Source: Dillenia suffruticosa
Lineage: Eukaryota > Streptophyta > Magnoliopsida > Dilleniales > Dilleniaceae
NCBI GenBank assembly: GCA_033439265.1
Contig: JAVTVX010000017.1
Span: 5,551,001-5,615,000 of the forward strand
Direction: 5' to 3'
DNA: 64,000 bases
Numbering within the stretch: position 1 is the first letter of the stretch; each line of letters opens with the position of its first letter. Position numbers and translations under genes: made by a program. The notes beneath the pieces were generated by a model that worked only from the letters and a program-made list of their open reading frames with translations, made no database searches and had not been told where the DNA came from. This document shows positions 1 to 12,613 of this stretch, in pieces.

Positions 1-510
1 TAAATATAAAATTTTATTTAAAAGATATCAATAATCGGTAAAACATTTGCTTCATTTGAGTCATTATTATAGCCACCCACTCGCAAACATGGAATAAACT
101 AAGAGCATCAATGATTATTTAGGAAGAGCTGAGCCAATTGGAGGAAGGTTTGACTTCGGCTATGAAAGTTTAATCCCGGTGCTTTCATCACCACCCACTT
201 CTGAATCGATGGCGATGGAGGTTAGGTTGTAACAATCATAAATAATCACAAGAAGAGAAAACTATATAGGGCTAATGGGCGAGATATTTTGATTAACAAA
301 GAGAATTATATTATTTCAGGCAGTTCTCTTCCAATACTCTTCCAATAAGACTCGAGAAAAGTGAAAGATTTTGGATTATTTGTTTTTAATATTTGATGTT
401 GTTTGGATGGACCTAATGATGGAGGGTTGCATATGCTTAACCACAAATTTAGCATTTGATTCCGTCATTTAGTCTTAATTGTTCGGACATAATGTGAAAT
501 GGGACCATTC

Positions 511-737
511 TTTTTTTTTTTTTTTGATATCATGTCTTGGACACCGTCCAGTATCCGAGACTTTACCCCGATTAATCCGAACCAATCGCTACAGTGGCTC
601 TTTTGGGATGGTGAATTTCTCAACGGAGAACGCTTCATACACATGAGAACCCAATACTCCCAACGAGAATCGAATCTCGATCATGCTTAACGATACTTAA
701 CCCCACATTCAGTTGAGTCAACTCACGTCGATAAATA
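511..737 (-). repeat. tRNA-derived SINE (family A), copy 1
   Basis: Read on the minus strand, the element starts near 737, has a degenerate pol III A box (TGACTCAACTGA) and, about 32 bases later, a B-box-like GATTCGATTCT, and ends in a 15-base poly(A) (the T run at 511-525). The flanks GGGACCATTCT (501-511) and AGGCCATTCT (738-747) look like an imperfect target-site duplication. The same sequence recurs at 17829-18045 and, more diverged, at 5144-5325. Confidence 0.7.
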
Positions 738-1984
738 AGGCCATTCTGATATACCATTTATAGCATCACTTATCTTAACACAAAGCTTTACTTGTTGGGG
801 AAAGAGTTTTCCTCCTCCCCTCTGGCACATTGTGCTGTGAGGAGAAGTTAGCAAAATGAAATATTACTTCTCTAGTTTTTTATTTCCCTGTTTAAGTATA
901 TTTGGGAAATAAAGTTCCCTTAAAATTTAAGGTGAACATAATGGTAAATGTAACCCTAGTTGGAGCTGGAGGTAAGATAAAAGGAGAGAAAGTGTCAAAA
1001 GATAATAGATAACTAATGATATAAAACGTAGATTTTTTTTCTCTTTTTTTTTTTTTTGGATAACTTTCTCTCTCCTTTCTCTTTCTCTTTCTCTCTCTAA
1101 AAAAAGGAATACTCATGAAAATCATTATTGAAAAATTTGTCATGAGTGAAAATTTGTCTTAATTCTACCACAGAAATAGAATGAATAATTCTAATGATAG
1201 TAATATTTTCTAGAGTAAACTCATTCCCAATCTGTTGTTTTCGTACCATACATGTCTTTAGGCTAGAAGTCATAATCTTATTGGTATGATAAAGGCAATA
1301 AAAGGGGGTCTCGTTCCATAGAATATAAATTTTATACTCAAAAACTCATCGTCAGCGGTACTTGTAGGGTTTTTAATTAATCAGCAGAAGTCCAATCTGA
1401 TGAAGTTACAGAACATGGAAATATACTGCTCCCTTAATTTTCTAAGTTGTTATGACATCTGCCAAAAAGGTTATGATAGTAACATTTGCGTTGGACCCTC
1501 GACGATCTAGAAGCTTTGCTAATAAATTCAAATTAAACAATATTTTGACATTTTCTTTTCCTTGTTCCCTTACGAATCCAGTTTAATTTTAAAGGAGCAG
1601 GTATTGCTTCATTCCTAAGCTATCGGAATTATTTTTTTCTTTTAAATTTTGCTCCAGGCCAAGCTAATCTAATATGGAAGAAATTGTTAACTTTGGTAAG
1701 TGCTGGACTAATTGGAGACGTAGAAGAATTCCTCGAAGCTTTAAAATATGAAAGATTCCTCACATTCCAATGGACCTGAGACATTTTTTTATTAAGATGA
1801 GCCAAAAAAAAAAAAAAAAGATGAGAGAGAGAGAGAGAGAGAGGGGTGATATGTGCATCCATCGAAATTGCATCTTAATCAGTGAAAAATAGGTTTAAAT
1901 TTGAATTCATGATAATTGTATCAAAAACACTTTGAATTCTTATATAGAAGTTTGTAACTCAATCAACATTATGATCATTGTCTT

Positions 1985-2060
1985 TTTTTTATTTGTTTAT
2001 CATTATTATTCGGATTTTATCTGATTAATTCAGTTTAAGTATTGTGGGGTCCATTTTAGA
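1985..2060 (-). repeat. Partial, diverged SINE family A 3' segment
   Basis: On the minus strand this carries the family core GAATTAATCAGATAAAATCC, matching the 3' part of the copies at 511-737 and 17829-18045. No tRNA-like head is visible, so it is a truncated or strongly decayed copy. Confidence 0.4.
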
Positions 2061-3510
2061 GATTAGTTTTTTAAAATAAATTTTTATCATTTTCAGAACT
2101 CAAAATCAAGATTTTTAATTAAAGGAGTAGAATACCCCGACCATTTAACCCAAAAGGAATTTGATCACGTTATGATCATTGTCATTAAAAAGGTAACAGG
2201 GAAATGATACACTATACAATCATTGTCCCTGTCCGTGAGATAGTCGAGTTTGAACACTACCAATTAATTGATAATGGAAAATTTTTCACGTGAAGCTCGC
2301 ATAAAATTAGTTCAACAGGCTCACCTTTCTGGCAAGAGGAGCACTCAAGTCGAGAGAGACTCGGGAATTACGTTTTTCAGAACCCGACTCACTTTCCAAG
2401 AATACATGGTTTGTCATCTTTTCATTGATAATCCCAAATCTCACTCACTCTAATCTCATTATGCATGCACAAACATGATTCATGCAAAAACCACTATATT
2501 AAAACGTAATCAGGGACTTATCTTGAACAAAGCAATCTAAAGCATTCCAACACACAGACCCCCATGCACACATATAATATATATACACGCACTTGTAAAT
2601 AAAAATTACAAACGTTTTTCAGGAGAAAATGCATATATATATATATATATATTTATAGTTTAACTGTTCAAGAATTCAGGGTTGTTGTCGTCAAGGGAAA
2701 TGCTTGTCGCTGCTGCAATGAAATCTTGTGAATTTCCATGAGATTGTTGTTTTATTATTGCATTCTTTGTTCGTAAAACGTTTCGATGTTTTTGCAAGCA
2801 TGATGCGGAATCTCGAGGTTGGTGAGCGTAGCGACATGAACTTCAGATTTGAAGATCTTCATGAATGAAACATAAGAAAAGTTCAGCATGTGTGGTGTGT
2901 GCCCCTAACCCTAACCACCTCGGAGGGGCCTCTTGAAAGAGTTTTTTTGAAGTTCACGTTTATCTTTTATACATTTTAAAATCAACTTAGAATTTATAGT
3001 AACTTACAATTTTGGTTTTAGCTACAATCTCTACATGTATTCGTATCCTTGTATCTTATAAATTTCGATAAAAATCCAATGGTTATAAATTTTATGTATA
3101 TCGATTCTTGTGAAAATTTTCGAAATTCCCCCATAATTCCACCTGAACCAAAATAATTTTCAATAAAACTGACTATGCAAATTTTGTTAAAATTCTTGCT
3201 TATTAATTCATATCTATAATCTAATAATTTATGATATATAAAAGTATATATTTGACAGATTTTTTGGTTAATATTGCCCTCATTAAAAAATAAATTTTCT
3301 ATATCAATCTTACGTATTTCATTAATTTTTTAATCTCCCTCTCACTTATCTATTTGATTTTATTTCCCTTGAAATTACTAATTTCTTCCTCACACATGCC
3401 TATTATATACATATATACTTATTCATTCAAACCTTATACACATGCAATTCAAAATTAATATATATAAAATTATACAGAAATATTTAAGAAGATACACACG
3501 AAACAAATTT

Positions 3511-3545
<35 letters not shown>

Positions 3546-5112
3546 CAAACCTAATTAATAAGATCGTTTCTTATAAAAACATTCGAAATAAAATCTTATT
3601 TGTATCGGGATAAGAAAATAATGCATGGGACATCCATTTTATGTGCCCCTCCCCGCATTTGAGAAATCCATAGAGCGAGTTTGAACCTTTAAGATCTTGG
3701 TATTTGCATATCAACCCCGCCCACAACTATTATTTCGAATTTGTCCCCTAAGTTGCAGACTTAAGAGCATAAATGATGATACATATAGCATTTATGTTTT
3801 GTCAAGGATTCTAATTGTGAATGCCAACAATAAGGTCAAGATCGACATTTTATAATTTTTAAAGGCTTAATTTTTTAAAATAATGCAATATATTTAAATT
3901 AATTACGCTTCGAATATTTTTTCTTCTGTTTTGGCTTTTGGGTTACCATGACAATCAAATCCAAACGCATTGATAACATATTCGTCGGAAACAGGTGGAG
4001 TATTCACACCCATCTGACCAAAAGAATCAAAGGCAGAGTCCAAAGTTGGACCCCATGTCCCTTAAATCCACTTCAAAGCCACAAGAACTAGAAGAGAAGT
4101 TAGTTGTTGGCCGTTGGTTGGCTGATGTTTTTAACCGTCCATTTTCTTTTGACCTTTGCTCAGTGCCTCAAAAACCAGCCGTCCCAACAGGAACTTGGCG
4201 CCGGCTCTAGCCCCATCTCCGCAAACATCTCTCTGTCTCACTTCAAGTGCCAGCCTTTAGATCAATCTAGAGAGAGAGAGAGAGGGGTGGTCTGATGTCA
4301 TTGATAAAAAGAGTACTTATGTCCCCACTTGTTGTGGGCGTATACTTTCACTGTCTATGTCAAAAGATTTTCGCCCAAACCTGACTTTGCACTAGTACTA
4401 AGATTATGACATCTCCTGCCGTCCTACACTGAGTGAAATCATCCTAGCCCTTCACCCAGTTGACTTTTCACTCTTAATTTTTCTCTACACGACTTTGGGT
4501 TCTCTCTCTCTCTCTCTCACACAATCAAATCAACAAATAATGTCAACTTAATTAGGATCTTCGCGTGTAAGGGACCATTAATAGAAATGGCCGCTCCAAC
4601 TCATTCGGATGGTAAGGAAGGTAGTACTAAATTGGTCTAAAACCTTGCTTTTAGTAAGACCACGTCCTCAACAAAATATGGGGAAGAATTTGATTAACAT
4701 GGAGAATGGAATGTTCAGTTGCCTCCTTCATAAACTAACCTTATCTATCATCCACAAGTCGTCCAAATGAAAACATACATACATATATACATGCGTGGCC
4801 TATAATTTATGCGTCTTAGTGATGATCTCCACTTTTGTTTCAATTTAAGGTACAATTCGAACCTGTCCTACTTATATCTCACACATTCATGTTTGGCCCG
4901 AAAGCTTCAGCAGAAGACGAAGTTGGGCACAGGGCATACTTAGAGGATACTAATTTTTATAAGATATTTAAGTATATGTAGGATAACAATGGATAAAATT
5001 GGAGCAAAATCTTTAAAATAGTATTAAAATTTTCAATTCTGTCTGTAGTAGAGGTAGGAGGTGATTTTATGAGTATTGAGAGTCACCCTTCCTTGTTGGA
5101 CTCTCTTTAAAT

Positions 5113-5143
<31 letters not shown>

Positions 5144-5146
<3 letters not shown>

Positions 5147-5325
5147 TGTACTATACCAATCGGTATCTAAAGTTATACTCTAATTAATCCGATTCAGAAC
5201 TTACAGTAGCCCATTAAGTGGGTTACCTTCCCAACGTAGTTTTTTCCATATTCAAGTCACGAGTCGAATTCGAGAACTTTGTAAGAGATGTAACGTCACA
5301 TCCCGCTAAACTAACTATCCGTTGG
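5144..5325 (-). repeat. SINE family A, diverged copy 3
   Basis: Read on the minus strand it begins with a very good A box (TAGTTTAGCGGG) followed by a B-box-like GAATTCGACTC, then the family core CGGATTAATTAGAGTATAAC. It inserted beside the AT microsatellite at 5115-5143. TAAATTAAAT (about 5109) and TAAATAAAAT (about 5326) may be the target duplication, but low complexity makes that unsure. Confidence 0.6.
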
Positions 5326-7498
5326 TAAATAAAATAAAAAAGATGCTTCTTTGATATACTCTCATGTAGAAAAAAAAAAAAAAAACTTAAGTGCATTATA
5401 CTATTTGAAAAAAAAATAATGATCAGATTGATAAAAATTTAATGTTACATATTTAATTGACGCTAGAAAAGACAAAAAGAAGTTTATGGTATACATTTTT
5501 AATAATCAATAAAATATAAACTCTATTTTTTTCGTGAAGCCTTTTTTTTTCAATTCAAATAGCTATTTATCTCTCTCTCTCTCTCTCTCAATCTCTCAAT
5601 CAAAGAGTTATGCCTAAAATTAAACAATGAGAGGTAACTCTTTCTTACACAAAATAAATCAGAATTAGTATTAAAATTCAAATTTATTATATTAAATAAA
5701 ATCAATAAATATATTAACTTCTAGATAATTTCTTATACCAAATAACTATTACACCGATCGGATATACATGAACACAAGAGCACTATGGTGTGGAACCACA
5801 ATATTAAAAACTAAGTAGGAGCACTACATTAATGAATAGAACTACCTATCATGGGGCCCGAAGAGGCCCCTGGGTCCAACCCATTAGCGAAGAACGATTT
5901 TGACAAGGATCCACCGGCGGTCCCAATCACTCCCAAATCACACTCATCATTTGACCACAAAAACTTAAGGCTTGTGGGACCCCAATAAGCCATGCGTTTG
6001 AAAGAAAGCGAAGTACAAGTAGCGGTGCTTATAGAGCCGCTCGAGCCGGCAAGCGATGACGTGGCCTTAACGACCGGTCAATTTAAGTTTTTGAACGCTT
6101 CAGGTAAACTCAGTCGTACCGGCCACTTATGTGAGCTATGATATGATTTTAAAAGGTCGATGCTTTATTTTAAAAAAGAAAGAAAGAGAGTTAAGATTTT
6201 TTTCTTAAACTTGATTTAATAAAAAGGTTGGAAACCTTTTTGTGGAACTGAGCTTTCACCTTGGGAATTTCAAACGCCGAGGAAGAGGGTTAAGGCCAAC
6301 TCACTGCACGCATCTTATGTTTGCTCTTGTTCCCCTTGTTTTCTTCCTCTCTTCCTCCCCTGCTTCATCTATTTCCATTTGTCTCCTTAACTAATTCTTC
6401 TTTTGCTTCTTTCATCTCTCAACATTTCTTCTGATTACATTTCTAAATTTTAAATTCAAGTATGAAAGTAAATATAGGCAAGGAAACTTAGATCACCAAG
6501 CGAACTTGGGTTACAAGGTTTGAGGTCGTAGGCTTAATTGGCCCGGCTCCAAGGACTCGAGTTGTCTCATCATCAAGTTTGGGAATTTATACATCTTGAA
6601 AAATTAATTTTCATAGAATAGATTTTGTTTAGCTTGACCAAATCTTAAAAATATTAGTATTCGATAAAGAATTTAAAATCTAAAAAATGTAAGGATTCAA
6701 AAAAGAATTTAAACTTAATATTTAAATTTGGTCAGATTTGAAACATAAATTTAATATAAATGTGATTCAAACAGTCCCCAAAGGAACTTGATACAATTTC
6801 ATCTATCAATCCCGTGATCTGAGATTCAAATTCTTGTGCAATAAAAAAATGATTCAAACACGAGGAAACCCATCTTACACTGAGTTTCGTCCCCTTTTTC
6901 AAGTTTTGGGCTAGCTTAAATATTTTCCAGCATATTGCTTCATACAATGACCTCGATTTAATTTCATATTTAAATATCAAATAATTACAAAGAAATTTCA
7001 TATTGTGCTATCAACATGTAACATGCTATAAAATTTCATTCTTTGTACTTTGGATAACCTAGTGGGGCACTCAGGTTGATCCAAAGAACCATTAGGATTT
7101 TCTGAATAGTTACTTTTTCTTTCTCTTTGGTCCTGCCCCCCGGGGGGGAGGACTTGGGGTCAAAATTTTCCCCCAACAAGTTTGATGGTGGTAAAAATAA
7201 AACATTATATTACATGGTATCCCTGTGGGTAGATAACAATAATATGGTATGAATGGGGGGTACATGTGCAAAAATTGTGCTAAAAACATAATTAAATGAG
7301 AATTGATTAAGACATCAGAGTGTATAAAACCAAAGTAACATTCCGAATAAGCAACCCATCTTAGTTCTTTGCCTTTTAAACTCCCCACTAATGATCCCAG
7401 CTTTATTTAATTAATTCCCTCTTACCTCAGTCACTTTTTACCTCCACCGTCTCTTGCTCCAACTCCTTCCTCCCCTTCTCTATCCTCCATTCCACCCC

Positions 7499-7506
7499 TA
7501 TTTAAA
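7499..7506 (+). promoter_or_regulatory. TATA-like box of the NSP2 gene
   Basis: TATTTAAA lies 71 bases before the NSP2 start codon, downstream of a pyrimidine-rich stretch (7441-7498). Position and sequence fit a plant core promoter; the transcription start itself cannot be seen. Confidence 0.5.
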
Positions 7507-7576
7507 TCTCTCTTAACCTCAACGCTCGCGCGCACACACACACTCCACGAACACTTCTAACAATAATTAAGACATC

Positions 7577-9109
7577 ATGGCTATGGCAATTGACGAAAAC
7601 CCTACCATGGACATCGATTTTTCGGCCAGTTACAACACCACTGCCACGACCACAACCACAACCACAACTACTACCACGACCACGACCACTACAACAGAAG
7701 ATGATCTTGGTTGTTGTAACTGGAACGATTGGTTTCCGGTGGTTGACTGGGACGCTTTGTCGGGAGACCGGGATGATTTCCAGAACCTGTTTGAATCCAT
7801 GATCGATGAAAACGGGCCCAACCCGGACCTGGCTGTTGAGAATTATAACAGCCCGGGATCAAATGAGACGATGATGATGGTGATTGATGAAGCTAACGGG
7901 GAGGATGATTTCAAGGGACTTAGGCTGGTTCATTTATTGATGGCGGCTGCTGAGGCGTTGACCGGCGCCAACGAAAGTAGGGATCTGGCTCGGGTGATAT
8001 TGGTTCGGCTCAAGGAGTTGGTTTCCCCAACCGACGGCTCCAACATGGAACGCCTCGCCGCCTATTTCACAGACGCCTTGCACGGTTTGCTAGAAGGCGC
8101 CTGGGGAGGAACCGGTAATCACATACATGGAAAGCACATGTTAGGCAATGGACCTCACCACCACAATCACCGCGATGATCATCATCAGACGGACGTCCTT
8201 GCAGCCTTTCAATTGTTACAAGACATGTCGCCTTATGTTAAGTTTGGTCACTTTACAGCCAATCAAGCCATTTTGGAAGCTGTGTCCCATGATCGTAGGG
8301 TGCACATAGTGGACTATGACATCATGGAGGGGATCCAATGGGCCTCCTTGATGCAAGCACTCGTGTCCAGGAAAGATGGTCCTCCCGCGCCGCACCTTAG
8401 AATAACCGCCTTGTCACGTGGCGGGAGCGGAAGGAGGTCAATTGGGACCGTGCAGGAAACCGGGCGAAGATTGGTCGCCTTCGCGGCCTCAATCGGGCTT
8501 CCCTTTTCGTTTCACCAATGCAGGCTTGACTCTGACGAGACCTTTAGACCGTCCGCTTTAAAGTTGGTTAGAGGGGAGGCTTTGGTGATGAATTGCATGT
8601 TACACTTGCCCCACTTTAGTTACCGGGCACCCGACTCGGTCGCTTCATTTTTATCGGGTGCCAAAACCTTGAGCCCGAGAATGGTGACCCTTGTGGAAGA
8701 GGAGTCTGGGCATGCGGGCGATGGTGGGTTCATGGGCCGGTTCATGGACTCATTACACCATTTTTCGGCTCTTTATGATTCGCTTGAGGCGGGGTTCCCG
8801 ATGCAGAGTCGGGCTAGGGCATTGGTGGAGAAAGTCTTTCTTGGGCCCAGAATTGCCGGGTCATTGGCCAGGATATACCGGGCCCAGCCAGAGGAAGAAG
8901 AGGCGGGCTCTTGGGGAATGTGGTTGGCCGGAGCAGGGTTCAAGCCAGTGGGGATAAGCTTTGCCAATCACTGTCAAGCAAAGTTGTTGCTAGGATTGTT
9001 TCATGATGGGTATAGGGTGGAGGAGTTGGCAAGTAATAGACTTGTTTTAGGGTGGAAATCTCGGCGGTTGCTTTCAGCTTCTATTTGGTCCTCTGATATT
9101 GATGTGTAA
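7577..9109 (+). CDS. NSP2: GRAS transcription regulator, NSP2-like
   Basis: A single-exon gene of 510 residues, close to the usual NSP2 length. NSP2 is a nuclear GRAS protein that partners NSP1 downstream of the common symbiosis (Nod/Myc factor) pathway and affects strigolactone biosynthesis genes; non-nodulating mycorrhizal plants have it too. The N-terminus is a disordered threonine run (19 Thr among residues 21-40) and an acidic stretch. The GRAS domain starts near residue 113 with a leucine heptad region ([10 protein letters not shown]), is interrupted by a His-rich loop (residues 183-204), carries the VHIID motif as VHIVD at 242-246, and ends in a SAW-type tail (residues 493-506, with two Trp). 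The assignment to NSP2 rather than HAM or SCL rests on the block around residues 112-176. A miR171h-like site overlaps codons 139-146. The start is the first ATG after the TATA box and a leader with no other strong candidate. Confidence 0.93.
   Translation: MAMAIDENPTMDIDFSASYNTTATTTTTTTTTTTTTTTTTEDDLGCCNWNDWFPVVDWDALSGDRDDFQNLFESMIDENGPNPDLAVENYNSPGSNETMMMVIDEANGEDDFKGLRLVHLLMAAAEALTGANESRDLARVILVRLKELVSPTDGSNMERLAAYFTDALHGLLEGAWGGTGNHIHGKHMLGNGPHHHNHRDDHHQTDVLAAFQLLQDMSPYVKFGHFTANQAILEAVSHDRRVHIVDYDIMEGIQWASLMQALVSRKDGPPAPHLRITALSRGGSGRRSIGTVQETGRRLVAFAASIGLPFSFHQCRLDSDETFRPSALKLVRGEALVMNCMLHLPHFSYRAPDSVASFLSGAKTLSPRMVTLVEEESGHAGDGGFMGRFMDSLHHFSALYDSLEAGFPMQSRARALVEKVFLGPRIAGSLARIYRAQPEEEEAGSWGMWLAGAGFKPVGISFANHCQAKLLLGLFHDGYRVEELASNRLVLGWKSRRLLSASIWSSDIDV
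7992..8012 (+). promoter_or_regulatory. Candidate miR171h cleavage site within NSP2
   Basis: The sequence GGGTGATATTGGTTCGGCTC lies within the codons for residues 139-146. From memory the legume miR171h (GAGCCGAAUCAAUAUCACUC) pairs with it over nearly the full length, with one G:U wobble and one mismatch toward the end. miR171h is known to restrict NSP2 expression in Medicago. Whether this plant makes that miRNA cannot be seen here. Confidence 0.75.
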
Positions 9110-10959
9110 ATTTTTAGCTCTATTTCTTATTACTTATTATTATTATTTTCATCATTATCATTTGGAATGGTCCCCTACTATGGGATCCGAGAGCAAAAAA
9201 AAAAAAGGAAAAAACAATCATGAGAGTTTGTTTCCTTTGCCAACGAAAACATGTTGTTTGCGTATTGCACGGCACAAGTGCGCCTAGAGAGAAGAAAATA
9301 GATGAGAAAGCTCAATAATTTTCACTGGGGTTCACCCATTAAGTTGTAGTGCTTGTGCTACAAAATTTAATCAGACCACCGTTCACATCTTGTAGTTTTG
9401 GGCTTTTCATATGTGAAAATGCTCAGCGTCGACATGTTCATAAATTCAGGTATTTTGTAAATCCTTAACTATTTTCAGTGACTTAAACTATAAAAATAAT
9501 ATATAAAAAAAATACTAACAACAGTAATTTGATGATTGTTGTGAGAATTCCTGAGTCTTTTCTCTTCTCCTTTCATAATTTTCATTTTTAATTCTATCAG
9601 CATTCATTACGGCGAATCTGATTCATATTTGAAAGGCTTCGAAAAGAAACGATGGAAAATCCATTAGGGACAGTCATTAAGGTGTCGGCATGAAAAAGGA
9701 CAAGTACTATGAAGATTTAATCATGGATTCCGTGACTATGATTAGCCAACTCCGATTTAAAGATGTCGAAGGTATTTTTCGATTAAACGCATAGAGATAT
9801 TAGTGAGTCAACATCCCAAATAATAGGAAGATTTTGCAGAGACCCAAAACATCAGCTTAATAGGATGTTCTTTTCGATAAAACTCTTAATGACTTTTCTA
9901 ATTGTATTTTTCCTTGCGACTATACCATGTTGTCAAGACATCTTCCAATGGCTCATCTTGTGCTTTCGCTTTCTCTGGTTGTATAGATTTGAAAGACTTG
10001 TTCCAGAGTTCCAAACTCCTACGTTTTAGATGAAAATATAAAAGCAAAAAACAGATAAGGGAAACATAAGATGGAACAATTATGCATATGTTGGTTTGTA
10101 CTATGTAGTTGGAACCTATGAAAACATGCATGTTTATGGCTGCAATCATTTTCGTTGGCAGGAGGAACTGCAACTCTATCCTTTGTCCTTTAGTACAAAA
10201 GGCAGTACAATTTAGTATTACACATAGGAATAAGCTCTTTCTACAATCATTATTACGATGTTTTAATTTGAATCGTACCATTGTGTTGGATTATGGTCCG
10301 TGTCCGCCCCCAAAATTTCTATAACCATTTATTTAAAATTTGAAAAAGGAGAAAAAATGGGGAGAATGATTTTTTGGATAAAACTTCCCTCAACTCCCTC
10401 ACTCTCTTTCTCTTCCTATAAAAAAAAAATAGAAAAACCGCTCCCTCTCCTTTCAAAATGCCAAGTGTCCATTTTCCTTCCATGGTTATATAAAAAAATG
10501 AGTGAAAAATAGATTCTTCTCACACGGAAAAGAAAAAATAAAAAGAAGCGTTTTGAAGAAAATTAATCATTATCATCAAAAGGTATTTGGATTGTAAATA
10601 AAAAAAGATAATCTGATTTTATAATATTTTTTAGATCTAAAATACCCGATCACCGAAAGAGTTAAGTAATTTTAACCCTTTAAAAAATTTTGAAATTTTT
10701 AATATAAATATTTAAGTTTGTTGATTTGTTTTAAACCTTCTTCACGTTGTAATATCAATTTGAGGCAGCTGCATGAGAAGGAGCTTGTTTTAGTTTAGGA
10801 CTTGATAGGGAAAGATTAGGCATTTAAGTAGGATGAGATCTGAAATTTGATAACCAACAAGGATGAACTAAATTGAATAATAAGCCGATGATGGTTGATC
10901 TTACTGTTGTTTTGCAGGGTACATCTTAGGCAAAAACGTCAATTAACATATATTGTACT

Positions 10960-10963
<4 letters not shown>

Positions 10964-11036
<73 letters not shown>
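10964..11036. repeat. (AG)n microsatellite, about 36 units
   Basis: An uninterrupted dinucleotide run of about 73 bases, a good polymorphic marker candidate. The apparent ORF across it (Arg-Glu repeats) is an artefact. Confidence 0.95.
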
Positions 11037-11038
<2 letters not shown>

Positions 11039-11364
11039 TTGGTTGTTAGCCTATCCCTGTCTTCCATGTGTTGTTGCTGCATAGACAAAGGGAGATTCTA
11101 TGGAATAAGCCTAGAACAAATGATATATTTAGAGATTCAAACCCATTAAAAAATTTAAATGCAACAGTAGGTGATAGTGTACTTAGTTCAAAATTTCTCT
11201 ATTTTAAGGCATTTCGCTGTGCATTTGTTTTGTAAGCGCAGTGCAGTGTCAGCAAAAACTTATTAAAGGGGAAATGCTACGCTTCTGCGCCCCCACTTTC
11301 TTCATCTTTGCATCATTGGCACGCCATCCAAACCTTGTCTATTTAAACTAATGTAAATTGATCC

Positions 11365-11450
11365 TTTTTTTTTTTTTTTACAAAGATTCGAATCTGAGAT
11401 TTTAAGATCGAGAAAGAAAATTTTGACCACTAAACTGTCCTCTTAAAGAC
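11365..11450 (-). repeat. Short tRNA-derived SINE (family B) with TSD
   Basis: The poly(T) at 11365-11379 is the poly(A) tail of a minus-strand element of about 86 bases. It has an A-box-like AGTTTAGTGGTC and a B-box-like GATTCGAATCT. ATTGATCC occurs on both sides (11357-11364 and 11451-11458), an 8-base target-site duplication. A homologue lies at 30361-30447. Confidence 0.7.
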
Positions 11451-12104
11451 ATTGATCCATTTTATTAACAATTATCATATGATAATAATCCTTGCATGTA
11501 CCGCTAGCGTATAATATTTTATTTCATGCGTTAAACAAATGGTAATAGCCAAGCAATAAAGGGAAAAAATCCTAAGGGTCATCCTTGTTTTGATTTTATT
11601 AAAATTTCTTTTTTCAACTACTAAAAATGGTATTTCCGTGTAACACATGTCTAAGAATCTCAGATTCGAAACTACAAATAACTTATCTCTCCTATTTTAT
11701 CTCACACTTACTATGGAAGAAAATTTAGAGAGACCCGTTAATGACCCCCCAAGTCCCGAGATATTAAATCAAAAAAAAAAAAGAAAAGAAATAACATAAA
11801 GGGCATAGATCTCTCCAAACATAGCTGATTTTCAGTATCATTTTTATCTTCAATGAAAAGATTACTATAAAGATTTAAGAAAAGAATGTTTTGCAGTGAC
11901 TCAAAATTATTTTCCTAGAAATAGTACTGTCTTGACTGATGGGTTATGATTCTCGTTTAACTTTGAAATTTGTTCAATATGTAAGGTACAACTTGATGTT
12001 TAATGTATTTAATAATTTTTATAGAATTCTAATAATAATTTTAATTTATTTATTGATAGTATAAAAATATTCTATAGTGCTATATTTATAAGCTTTCTTT
12101 ATTT

Positions 12105-12270
12105 TTTTTATTAGACCATCGATATTTGAAATCATATTTCGACTAATCTAGTATAAACATAATTAAGAGGTGACTCTTCCAATATAGTCTTTTTTATTAT
12201 TAAATTTTAAATTCGAGATTTAATTAAAAAATCTAATACTTTGTTTAAGCCGTTGGTAATACTTATGAGC
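12105..12270 (-). repeat. Diverged SINE family A copy
   Basis: Plus-strand segments around 12121-12160 (GATATTTGAAATC, then CGACTAATCTAG) and 12215-12262 (AATTCGAGATT, then GCCGTTGGTAAT) line up in order with the 3' core, B box and 5' end of the better copies at 511-737 and 5144-5325. It is strongly decayed; the ends are approximate. Confidence 0.4.
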
Positions 12271-12389
12271 TTTTTATTTTTCGGTTTTCTACCTTATGAG
12301 CTTTCTAAAAAGAAAGATATTACCGCAATTGCGAGTCTAACGGGCTTCCACAAAGATAGGCATGGTTGAACTTGAAGCTGTATAATTTA

Positions 12390-12480
12390 TATATATATTT
12401 TTTGGTATCATGTTTTGGACACCGCTCAATATTTGGGGTTTTTTCTCGATTAATTCAGATCAACTGCTGTAAGTGTCTTG
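12390..12480 (-). repeat. 5'-truncated SINE family A copy
   Basis: The plus strand reads TGGTATCATGTTTTGGACAC and continues to CTCGATTAATTCAGATC, matching the 3' half of copy 1 (511-737). The tRNA-like head is missing, as expected for truncated retroposition. It lies just upstream of the aminotransferase 5' region. Confidence 0.6.
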
Positions 12481-12613
12481 TACTTTTAATTGTAGGCCTC
12501 CTTAAAGTATTCACTCGACTGGGCTCTGCATCAATTGGACCACGCAATGGCATCATCCCACAAAAGACTGAAGCCCAAACGGGTTTGCTTGTTTGGCCCA
12601 GCACACTTTCCAT

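Larger units (their letters stand above)
1..7576. other. Intergenic spacer upstream of NSP2, repeat-rich
   Basis: No recognisable gene. The stretch is AT-rich and holds SINE copies (511-737, about 1985-2060, 5144-5325), AT and CT microsatellites (about 2633-2652, 3512-3541, 4500-4521, 5115-5143, 5571-5590) and one comparatively GC-rich, repeat-free block at about 5850-6120. Small ORFs at 2268-2453 and 3995-4295 resemble nothing I know and have no exon support. The last 200 bases are the NSP2 promoter and leader. Confidence 0.7.
9110..12613. other. Intergenic spacer between NSP2 and the aminotransferase
   Basis: No gene is recognised. Contents are the NSP2 3' region, a 73-base GA microsatellite (10964-11036), a short SINE with matching flanks (11365-11450), and two degraded SINE family A segments (about 12105-12270 and 12390-12480). 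ORFs here are low-complexity, including a Glu-Arg repeat that is only the translated GA tract. Confidence 0.65.

Noticed and set aside
2268-2453. 61-residue plus-strand ORF
   Set aside because: Some protein-like composition, but no family recognised, no splice partner and no start context that supports it.
2901-2916. CCCTAACCCTAACC, resembling telomere repeat
   Set aside because: Only two units; too short for an interstitial telomere and common by chance or as a telo-box.
10895-11149. 84-residue ORF with Arg-Glu repeats
   Set aside because: It is the translated GA microsatellite.
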